Source: an uncultured Bacilli bacterium
GTDB lineage: Bacteria; Bacillota_I; Bacilli_A; RFN20; CAG-288
Assembly: GCA_934700375.1 (NCBI GenBank)
Contig: CAKUXT010000004.1
Span: 1 to 26,843, forward strand
Direction: 5' to 3'
DNA length: 26,843 nucleotides
Below, piece after piece: positions 1 to 5,593 of the stretch. Position numbers and translations under genes: made by a program. How positions within the stretch are numbered: position 1 is the stretch's first letter; every line of letters begins with the position of its first letter. The notes under the pieces are model-generated. The model had not been told where the DNA came from and ran no database searches. It worked only from the letters and a program-made list of their open reading frames with translations.

Positions 1-1
1 G

Positions 2-1222
2 TATATATTCATCGATGAGGTAACCCTCATGGATGATTTTATAGAGGGGGCTGCCCTGTTTTCGGATATCTTTGCTTCCTCTGGCATGAAAATCGTATTG
101 TCAGGAACAGATTCTCTTGGCTTCTTCTTTTCTGAAGATGAACAGCTCTATGACCGCTGCATATTCCTTCATACGACATTTATTCCGTATCGTGAATTTG
201 AAGAAGTACTTGGTATCAAAGGAATCGATGAATATATCTGCTATGGCGGAACAATGAGCATGAGCGGAATACATTACAATGAAACCTCTCCTTTTTCAGA
301 TAAGAAAAAAGTTGATGAATACATCGATAGTGCAATATGTAGAAACATACAGCATTCTCTTCGCTGTTATCAGAATGAGGGACATTTCAGATCGCTTTAT
401 ACACTATATGAGAAAAATGAACTGACCAATGTGATCAATCGTGTAGTCGAAGATACAAACCATCGTTTTACGCTTGATGTCCTGACAAAAGATTTTGTCT
501 CTCACGATTTAGGAATATCGGCAAGAAATCTAAGAAATGATCGAGAAAATCCGAACGATATTCTCGATCATATCAATAAGAAGGAATTCACAGACAGACT
601 TAGAAAACTTCTTGAGATAAGAAACAAAGAGGAGAGAAATGTTGAAATCAAAGAAGAGCATAGAAGAGAAATCAAAGAATATCTCGATGCCTTGGATTTG
701 ACTATCGATATTGAGATAGAGACATTGCCTGTTGGAAGAGACAAGCATTTCAAGATCGTCTTTTCACAGCCGGGTATCCGATATAGTCAGGCAAAGGATT
801 TTGTTCAATCCCTTCTTTCTGATTCTGAATTCCAATCACTTTCACTCATTCAGAGAAATGAAATCATAGTACGAATATTGGATGAAATAAAAGGAAGAAT
901 GATGGAAGACATCGTATTGCTTGAAACAAAGGTTGCTAAAAAAGACAAACATGTATTCCAACTTCAGTTTGCAATTGGTGAATTTGATATGGTCGTTGTC
1001 GATGACAAGAATATGACATGTGAAATCTATGAAGTGAAGCACAGCAAGGAAAAGAATGAGAATCAGTATCGTCACCTTATCGATGAAGATAAACTGAAAA
1101 AGACTGAATTCCGGTATGGAAAAATCGTCAGAAGAACTGTTATCTATAGAGGTGAAGACGCTCTTCTTGAAAATGGAATCGAATATCAGAATGTGGAAGA
1201 ATATCTAAAGGCTCTGTATTGA
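2..1222 (+). CDS. AAA ATPase with DUF4143-like nuclease-fold C-terminus (AAA-1), 5' truncated by window edge
   Basis: The open frame runs into the left edge. The first codons read YIFIDEVT, a Walker B segment, so the P-loop and N-terminus lie outside the window and the first ATG (29) is internal. VLSGTDS follows as the sensor strand, then the YREFEE and YICYGG segments typical of COG1373/AAA_14-DUF4143 proteins. The C-terminus has EFDMVVV ... IYEVKHS, matching the D...ExK pattern of PD-(D/E)XK folds. The ExK is retained here, as in AAA-4, but lost in AAA-2, AAA-3 and AAA-5. The biological role of this family is poorly defined; DNA- or protein-linked ATPase activity is inferred only. The gene converges on the minus-strand gene ending at 1289. 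Family assignment is confident, function is not. Confidence 0.85.
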   Translation, partial: YIFIDEVTLMDDFIEGAALFSDIFASSGMKIVLSGTDSLGFFFSEDEQLYDRCIFLHTTFIPYREFEEVLGIKGIDEYICYGGTMSMSGIHYNETSPFSDKKKVDEYIDSAICRNIQHSLRCYQNEGHFRSLYTLYEKNELTNVINRVVEDTNHRFTLDVLTKDFVSHDLGISARNLRNDRENPNDILDHINKKEFTDRLRKLLEIRNKEERNVEIKEEHRREIKEYLDALDLTIDIEIETLPVGRDKHFKIVFSQPGIRYSQAKDFVQSLLSDSEFQSLSLIQRNEIIVRILDEIKGRMMEDIVLLETKVAKKDKHVFQLQFAIGEFDMVVVDDKNMTCEIYEVKHSKEKNENQYRHLIDEDKLKKTEFRYGKIVRRTVIYRGEDALLENGIEYQNVEEYLKALY

Positions 1223-1224
1223 TC

Positions 1225-1246
1225 TTGATGGCAGCTATGTGCAAAT
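1225..1246 (+). repeat. Left copy of direct repeat bracketing the AlbA-1 unit
   Basis: This 22-nt stretch (TTGATGGCAGCTATGTGCAA plus AT) matches 2760-2781 at 18 of 22 positions in direct orientation. The two copies enclose the AlbA-1 gene and its promoter almost exactly. It lies two bases after the stop codon of AAA-1. It may be a diverged target duplication or an operator copy; the similarity is moderate and could be chance. Confidence 0.45.
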
Positions 1247-1288
1247 CCAAGATAAGACTATATATGTTATGAATCAAATGGATGAATA

Positions 1289-2674
1289 TCAATGAAGGAC
1301 AACCCAGGAACCGGTTCGCCTTGAACCGGTCCTTTTGATGTATCCTTGTTCTTTTAAGTATTTCAGATTCTTGTCGACTGCAGTTTCGCTGATGCATAAG
1401 GCGATTGATAATTGTGCAGTTGTCATATTCGGATTGTCTTTCAGCTTCTTTAGAATCAGCTCTCTGTTGGTGGTCAGTTTTTTCTTTTCACCCGACTTTT
1501 TCTTTACTTTATTCCCAACCACATTGATCCAGTTGAATGGTATTTTGACAACGATTGCATTCTTTCTGAATTCTATGCAGTCTTTTCCATATGTTTCAAC
1601 AATCTTTGGAACACCTCTTCCTGATTTTTCGCTGATATGTAGCTGTAGGAAGATATCAGACAGTTTATCATTCACTGGAACAGATTCTCCTAAAAAGAAT
1701 CCTTCCAATGTCTGTGTCGGTGCTAATGTGCCTCTTGAGAGTATTTCGATTCTGTTTGAAAAGACGGAGATCATAGGCTCATTGCCTTCAATCCATTTGT
1801 TGTGAAGAATCGCATTGATGATGGCTTCATTGAAGGCCTGGCTCTCGAATAATGAGACTTCTTTTCTTTCGACGATTCGGTTTCTTTCATCGGCTTGAAT
1901 GATATTGAGCACATCACCATATCTCAATAATTCATCCAAAGAATAGAGCAGACAATTAAAACCAAATTCTCTTACCGAAAACAAATTTGATGCCTTTGTT
2001 TCCCCATCGAAAATCGATACTCTCAGTGGAATATGAGAATTGTCAGACAATAGCTGTGCTTGGATGTTGTATTTCCCGTCATCTGTCAATAAGCCAAGAT
2101 TCTTTCTAAAAGTCTCTTCTTTCAGAATGATGCCTTTGGATCCATAGTAACCAAACAGTTTTGAAAATGTCAGATCCTGATACTTTGAGGCAGTGTTTTC
2201 GATTGTGGGCAATCCTTCCCGCAAGACTCTGAATAGATAAACTTCCCTTTCCGGAAACTTTGAAATCTTTTCTTTGCTGGAGCCGACTCGGATGAATCTT
2301 GTCCCATCCCAATCGACAGGAATTGTTTTGGCGGCACTGATGATCAATACGACAATTCGTTTTCCGTTGTATTCTTCTTCTTTAAAATCGATAAAAACAT
2401 TGTTGGATAGCTTTCTTTCAAGATAATGTTTTAAGGGTTCTCCATGTTTTGCGTTTTTATCAAAGTTGAATGTTGTACCGACTGCCTCATGTGTCTTATC
2501 ACTGATTCCCCATACGAAATATGCATACTTCTTTCCACGGTATGCGGCTGAATTTGATAATGCAGAGATGTATTCACCTAATTCATCATCATTATCGAAG
2601 TTTTCTTTGAATTCAAACCATTCTTTTTCAAATTCGTATGCACATAATTCATCGAGTGTATCAGGAATGTTCAT
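1289..2674 (-). CDS. AlbA_2 (Schlafen-type) / HATPase_c_4 / winged-helix regulator (AlbA-1)
   Basis: 461 residues from the chosen ATG at 2674, which has GGAG nine bases upstream; a longer frame upstream has no good ribosome site and would read through the promoter. Residues about 10-130 match the AlbA_2 domain (EWFEFKENF, YFVWGISD, RFIRVGSS). Residues about 280-390 match a GHKL-type ATPase fold (NEAIINAILHN, NRIEILSRG, KSGRGVPKI). The last 60 residues form a winged helix (TTAQLSIALCISETAVDKNLKYL). Proteins of this COG2865-like architecture are usually called transcriptional regulators or ATP-binding proteins, and the ligand is unknown. A promoter enclosed by an inverted repeat suggests autoregulation. 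The gene is bracketed by 22-nt direct repeats and lies between AAA-1 and the HipA-like kinase. Confidence 0.88.
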   Translation of the reverse strand: MNIPDTLDELCAYEFEKEWFEFKENFDNDDELGEYISALSNSAAYRGKKYAYFVWGISDKTHEAVGTTFNFDKNAKHGEPLKHYLERKLSNNVFIDFKEEEYNGKRIVVLIISAAKTIPVDWDGTRFIRVGSSKEKISKFPEREVYLFRVLREGLPTIENTASKYQDLTFSKLFGYYGSKGIILKEETFRKNLGLLTDDGKYNIQAQLLSDNSHIPLRVSIFDGETKASNLFSVREFGFNCLLYSLDELLRYGDVLNIIQADERNRIVERKEVSLFESQAFNEAIINAILHNKWIEGNEPMISVFSNRIEILSRGTLAPTQTLEGFFLGESVPVNDKLSDIFLQLHISEKSGRGVPKIVETYGKDCIEFRKNAIVVKIPFNWINVVGNKVKKKSGEKKKLTTNRELILKKLKDNPNMTTAQLSIALCISETAVDKNLKYLKEQGYIKRTGSRRTGSWVVLH

Positions 2675-2692
2675 AAAAGTGTTCTCCAAAAC

Positions 2693-2747
2693 TTTACCTA
2701 ACCATATTATATTATAAAGTTTGGTATAATTCAAATGGTTGGGTAAA
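2693..2747. repeat. Inverted repeat flanking the AlbA-1 promoter (likely operator)
   Basis: The arms TTTACCTAACCAT (2693-2705) and ATGGTTGGGTAAA (2735-2747) are reverse complements at 12 of 13 positions. They abut the -10 and the -35 hexamers exactly, so a dimer bound to both arms would cover the promoter. The function as operator is inferred from position. Confidence 0.7.
2706..2734 (-). promoter_or_regulatory. Promoter of AlbA-1
   Basis: On the minus strand, TTGAAT (2729-2734) and TATAAT (2706-2711) are separated by exactly 17 bp, a near-consensus sigma-A promoter. Its outer edges coincide with the inner edges of the flanking inverted repeat (2693-2705 and 2735-2747). The start codon is at 2674. 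Confidence 0.8.
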
Positions 2748-2759
2748 ACTCTTGACTGT

Positions 2760-2781
2760 TTGATAGCAACCATGTGCAAAC
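2760..2781 (+). repeat. Right copy of direct repeat bracketing the AlbA-1 unit
   Basis: TTGATAGCAACCATGTGCAA plus AC; 18 of 22 identical to 1225-1246. It lies 13 bp outside the operator arm of AlbA-1 and 13 bp before the 3' end of the HipA-like gene. Confidence 0.45.
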
Positions 2782-2794
2782 AGATGTTCGATAA

Positions 2795-3673
2795 TTACTT
2801 ATGAGGGATTGAATTAAGCCCTGCATCTAAAATCAATTCTTTGCGCAACTTGATGATCTTTTTTAAGAAAGCTTTTTGAAGCTCTGATAAGCTATCGACA
2901 GAATCAATAAGCTTATCTATTGCATCAAGATTGATTCTTGGAACGATGTGCTTCAATGCTTTATCGCACCCTTTATATTTATGCGAAGTTATAATCTTGT
3001 AATAATTGCCTCTCTTGTTTTCAACCATGATTGCTGAAGTGGGTATATCGTAAACTCTGGCATTCAATTCGGCTTTTGAAGATAATACTTTTTTAATTAA
3101 ACCATCATCAATCTGAGGGAACAAAGAGGAACCACAATCATAAATAGGGGCGAGAGATATCTCATCTGTTTCTTGATTGTATAAGAATCCCCAATTTCCG
3201 TTGTGCCTATCCCAGTTTCCAATAAGAGCATCGACAACAAACATATTCCAAAAATGATCTGAAAGTAAGATGGGATCAATCACTTTCTGATCATTGATTG
3301 TCTGAAGAATGTCTTCAATATCGGTTCCATATCCATTGGAAGAAGAATCGATGATTTGGTTTTTGACAGAGGCAAAATCCAAAATGATATGATTCGGCTT
3401 TACGAAATCCTTACAGGCGACAACCTGATGAGTCTTTCCGTGATATTCGTACGTTCCTAATATCGTTTCTTGAGCGGGAATGCCTAGCATATTGAAGATA
3501 TGACAGCCTAAAAATTCTGATACACAACTGTTTGCATAAGATAGATTTTGATACTTGTTAGCATGAGAGGGGAATTTCACCATATACGTTTCATTGTTAT
3601 AGACAATGGAAAGTTTGCTTCCGTTTGCACCACCATACGCTTTTCGTTTGATTGGCAACTTTGTAAAATCCAT
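2795..3673 (-). CDS. HipA/CtkA-like Ser/Thr kinase (toxin of a HipBA-like pair)
   Basis: 292 residues from ATG 3673, which follows GGAGG with five bases of spacing and lies 10 nt after the stop of the HTH gene; an earlier in-frame ATG would overlap that gene. Kinase features seen: a Gly-rich N-lobe (GGANGSK, about 14-20), an MVKFPS strand with K33 as the likely ATP lysine, NWDRHNGNWGFL with D155 and N160 as catalytic-loop candidates, and PIYDCGSS with D179 as the metal-binding aspartate. HipA-family toxins phosphorylate targets such as aminoacyl-tRNA synthetases; the target here is unknown. At 292 residues it is well short of E. coli HipA (about 440), closer to short CtkA/HipT-type forms. Its partner is probably the HTH protein just upstream in the same operon. 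Confidence 0.82.
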   Translation of the reverse strand: MDFTKLPIKRKAYGGANGSKLSIVYNNETYMVKFPSHANKYQNLSYANSCVSEFLGCHIFNMLGIPAQETILGTYEYHGKTHQVVACKDFVKPNHIILDFASVKNQIIDSSSNGYGTDIEDILQTINDQKVIDPILLSDHFWNMFVVDALIGNWDRHNGNWGFLYNQETDEISLAPIYDCGSSLFPQIDDGLIKKVLSSKAELNARVYDIPTSAIMVENKRGNYYKIITSHKYKGCDKALKHIVPRINLDAIDKLIDSVDSLSELQKAFLKKIIKLRKELILDAGLNSIPHK

Positions 3674-3683
3674 AACGCCCTCC

Positions 3684-4070
3684 TTATTCAAAATACCTTT
3701 TTCGTAGTCTTTGAGCTGTTTCTTTGCTGATGAGGTTTTCGACTTCGGCAACATTGATTGAACTATTCAGTTGATCAGAATAGCAATCGATCAGTGTGGT
3801 TCTTTTTCTCACTGATTTACGATAATCATCGATTGAATCGTTTAAAAATTCAGGAAGCACAGTTGTTGCTTCCTCTGGTTCTAATTCTAGGAGCTTTTCA
3901 ATCTTTACGTTCAGGCATTTGGATATTTTCTGAAGTGTTCTTCCGGAGCAATCCAAAAGCTCGACCTTTCCTGTTGCAATATCATTCAATGTTGATTTAG
4001 GAAGGTCGCTGATTTTTGATAGGCGATAGACGGTTAAGCCTTTCTCGGCTAATAAATCTTTGAAAGTCAT
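3684..4070 (-). CDS. XRE-family HTH protein, HipB-like antitoxin
   Basis: 128 residues. Residues 1-62 form a helix-turn-helix of the Cro/CI type (MTFKDLLAEKGLTVYRLSKI, then LPKSTLNDIATGK). The second half is predicted to be helical and may contact the kinase. It is the first gene of a two-gene operon with the HipA-like kinase, the usual HipB-HipA order. No Shine-Dalgarno precedes the ATG; instead a TATAAT ends six bases before it, so the mRNA is probably leaderless. A TCGG-CAAA-CCGA palindrome in the promoter spacer is a likely autoregulatory operator. Confidence 0.85.
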   Translation of the reverse strand: MTFKDLLAEKGLTVYRLSKISDLPKSTLNDIATGKVELLDCSGRTLQKISKCLNVKIEKLLELEPEEATTVLPEFLNDSIDDYRKSVRKRTTLIDCYSDQLNSSINVAEVENLISKETAQRLRKRYFE

Positions 4071-4076
4071 ATAGAT

Positions 4077-4104
4077 ATTATATCGGCAAACCGACCTTTT
4101 TCAA
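4077..4104 (-). promoter_or_regulatory. Promoter and operator of the HipBA-like operon (leaderless start)
   Basis: On the minus strand, TTGAAA (4099-4104) and TATAAT (4077-4082) are spaced by 16 bp. The palindrome TCGG...CCGA (4083-4086 and 4091-4094) fills the spacer next to the -10. The predicted transcription start, about seven bases past the -10, coincides with the A of the ATG at 4070. Confidence 0.75.
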
Positions 4105-4178
4105 GTGGAGTGATGATGTGTTTATGTTAGTTTTTTGAAGTGTTATGTCTTTCATTTTTAAAACTGGATTGGTCGCAC

Positions 4179-4184
4179 TATAAT
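4179..4184 (+). promoter_or_regulatory. -10 element of the RelB-like gene
   Basis: TATAAT lies 23 bp upstream of the ATG at 4208. The -35 position (TTTTAA at 4156-4161) is poor, so only the -10 is called with confidence. Confidence 0.55.
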
Positions 4185-4207
4185 AGTTATGATTGAAGGG
4201 AGACATC

Positions 4208-4432
4208 ATGATGATTGCTGTATCTATTGAAATGAGTGAAGAGGAAGCAAGAATCTTTGAGGATTATGCTAAACATCATAATGTTTCTGTTTCGGATGCA
4301 ATGAAGAGTGCTTTGTTAGAAAAGATTGAGGATGAATATGATGCTGCTGACTTGTTAGAAGCTGTTGAACGTTTTGAAAAAGAACCTAAGACTCATTCTT
4401 TGAAAGATCTGAGGAAAGCGAACGGGTTATAG
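4208..4432 (+). CDS. RelB/DinJ-like antitoxin, orphan
   Basis: 74 residues from the ATG at 4208, seven bases after an AAGGGA ribosome site. The N-terminus (MMIAVSIEMSEEEARIFEDY) fits the ribbon-helix-helix opening of the RelB/DUF6290 antitoxins, and the rest is an acidic helical tail (SLKDLRKANGL) of the toxin-binding type. Such genes are normally followed within a few bases by a RelE/ParE toxin. None is present here: the only downstream frame is a 31-codon run at 4433-4528 with no toxin resemblance. The gene is therefore either an orphan antitoxin or the residue of a broken toxin-antitoxin pair. Confidence 0.75.
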   Translation: MMIAVSIEMSEEEARIFEDYAKHHNVSVSDAMKSALLEKIEDEYDAADLLEAVERFEKEPKTHSLKDLRKANGL

Positions 4433-4527
4433 ATGAGAAACCTTTTTAGCAAGTACTTGGTAATCATATTAAATACAATAGAAGCATACTCACACTGCGA
4501 TTATCAGTTGCTTTTTACTGACAAATG

Positions 4528-4562
4528 AAAAAAGTGCCTTCTTATATAAGAGAGCACCTTTG
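4528..4562 (-). terminator. Terminator of the LacI-family gene
   Basis: Read on the minus strand, an imperfect stem (AAGGTGCTCTCTTAT pairing with ATAAGAAGGCACTT) is followed by a run of six T. It lies 17 bases after the stop codon of the LacI-family gene at 4579. Confidence 0.75.
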
Positions 4563-4578
4563 ATGAAGCTATTTGAAA

Positions 4579-5385
4579 TCAGTTGATCTTATAAACGTGA
4601 CAATCGACTTCGGTATGATCGATTGCTAACTTCAGACAGGAAATCAGCTTATTGATTTTCTTGCTATTGTCGATTGAATACTTGATGATTTCATTGTTGG
4701 TCCCCTTCAGGTAATCATACATGGAATCACCGCAGACGACGATCTTCTTGTTCTGAAGCTGCTTTGAAATCATTTCAAGCTGTACGAAAGAAGAAATGAA
4801 ATAAGTATTCTCATTGTTCTTTACAATATCATTCTTGAGATTGCTGGAATTGAGATCGTAAGAGAATAGGATATAGTCATCTATATAATATCTTTCTCTG
4901 ATATCGCTGATATCAGAACTGATTTCAAATATCCAAGGCTCATGAACATGTGTATCGATTCCGATAACAGGAATGATATTGTTGCTACAGACAGTGATAA
5001 AGTTCTCTTCTGAGAAATCGATACAGATAATAGCATCGACAAAAGGTACTTCTTTTGAAATGGAACCGGCCAATAAGATGCTGTGGTATCCGTTCAATGC
5101 TAGTGCTTCTACGATTTCGGAAAAGAAATTGAATTTATCTGTTGTTGCAAGAGGAAAAGAACTGCTTCCGATATAAAAACCGATGCAGTTTGATTTTCCG
5201 GTTGCTAAGGCGTTTGCAATTGTGTTTTTCTGATATCCAAGAATTGAAGAGACCTGAAGTATCTTTCTTCGTGTTTCTTCATTGATTTTCTGTTTCGGAT
5301 CATTGTTCAATACATAAGAGACTGTTGCTGTCGAACATCCGACTTCTTTTGCGATATCTGCTAATTTGATTTTCTTTGTTGTCAT
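4579..5385 (-). CDS. LacI-family transcriptional regulator, short form
   Basis: 268 residues. The N-terminus carries a textbook LacI helix-turn-helix (LADIAKEVGCSTATVSYVLNN, about residues 8-28, with the sense of the family motif TATVSYVLN) and the hinge region (RRKILQVSSILGYQKNTIA). The ligand domain keeps IGFYIGSS and VDAIICIDF but the protein is about 60 residues shorter than usual (about 330), and no clear sugar-binding C-lobe is recognisable. It is divergent from the starch operon and is the obvious candidate to control it through the operators at 5487-5579. The inducer is probably maltose or maltodextrin, by context only. Its own start is supported by the family N-terminus rather than by a strong ribosome site. 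Confidence 0.88.
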   Translation of the reverse strand: MTTKKIKLADIAKEVGCSTATVSYVLNNDPKQKINEETRRKILQVSSILGYQKNTIANALATGKSNCIGFYIGSSSFPLATTDKFNFFSEIVEALALNGYHSILLAGSISKEVPFVDAIICIDFSEENFITVCSNNIIPVIGIDTHVHEPWIFEISSDISDIRERYYIDDYILFSYDLNSSNLKNDIVKNNENTYFISSFVQLEMISKQLQNKKIVVCGDSMYDYLKGTNNEIIKYSIDNSKKINKLISCLKLAIDHTEVDCHVYKIN

Positions 5386-5431
5386 AACATTATTCTATTT
5401 TATTGAAGAGCAGAATTCAACAATAGTTGAG

Positions 5432-5470
5432 AAAATTAAGCAAAATAATTAAGTAAAATTAAGCTATTAA
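5432..5470. repeat. A/T-rich direct repeats upstream of the LacI-family gene
   Basis: ATTAAG recurs three times followed by CAAAA, TAAAA or CTATT, at 10-13 bp spacing, in the leader between the divergent genes. It could be a curved promoter region or a binding site; composition alone may explain it. Confidence 0.35.
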
Positions 5471-5486
5471 TTTTCAACAAAAAGGG

Positions 5487-5500
5487 TGAAAGCGATTTAA
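5487..5500. promoter_or_regulatory. LacI/CcpA-type operator (cre-like), distal
   Basis: TGAAAGCGATTTAA matches the left half and centre of the cre/LacI-family consensus TGWNANCGNTNWCA and departs at the end. It lies 21 bp (two helical turns) upstream of the better site at 5508. Confidence 0.5.
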
Positions 5501-5507
5501 ATTTAGT

Positions 5508-5521
5508 TGTAAGCGATAACA
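5508..5521. promoter_or_regulatory. LacI/CcpA-type operator (cre-like), proximal
   Basis: TGTAAGCGATAACA fits the cre consensus at every defined position and ends eight bases before the -35 of the starch operon. It may bind the adjacent LacI-family protein or CcpA; sequence cannot separate the two. Confidence 0.7.
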
Positions 5522-5529
5522 ATTTTCTG

Positions 5530-5557
5530 TTGACAACGAAAAAGACAATGATATAAT
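5530..5557 (+). promoter_or_regulatory. Promoter of the starch/maltodextrin operon
   Basis: TTGACA (5530-5535) and TATAAT (5552-5557), both perfect, are separated by 16 bp. The expected start point falls at the palindrome 5566-5579. Confidence 0.88.
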
Positions 5558-5565
5558 GAAATTAG

Positions 5566-5579
5566 CTTAAGCGGTTAAG
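5566..5579. promoter_or_regulatory. Operator over the start point of the starch operon
   Basis: CTTAAGCGGTTAAG is a near-perfect palindrome with the CG centre of LacI-family operators. It sits right after the -10, where a bound repressor would block initiation, and just ahead of the GGAGG of the first gene. Confidence 0.72.
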
Positions 5580-5593
5580 TTGGAGGAAAAAAC

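Noticed and set aside
1307..1336. GGAACCGGTTC / GAACCGGTCC stem with TTTT as terminator of AAA-1
   Set aside because: It lies inside the coding end of AlbA-1, where it encodes RTGS-RRTGS of the winged helix, and the T-run is only four bases. It may act as a weak terminator but the symmetry is explained by the protein repeat.
4433..4528. A 31-codon frame after the RelB-like gene as its toxin
   Set aside because: Too short, no ribosome site of its own, and no RelE/ParE-like residues.
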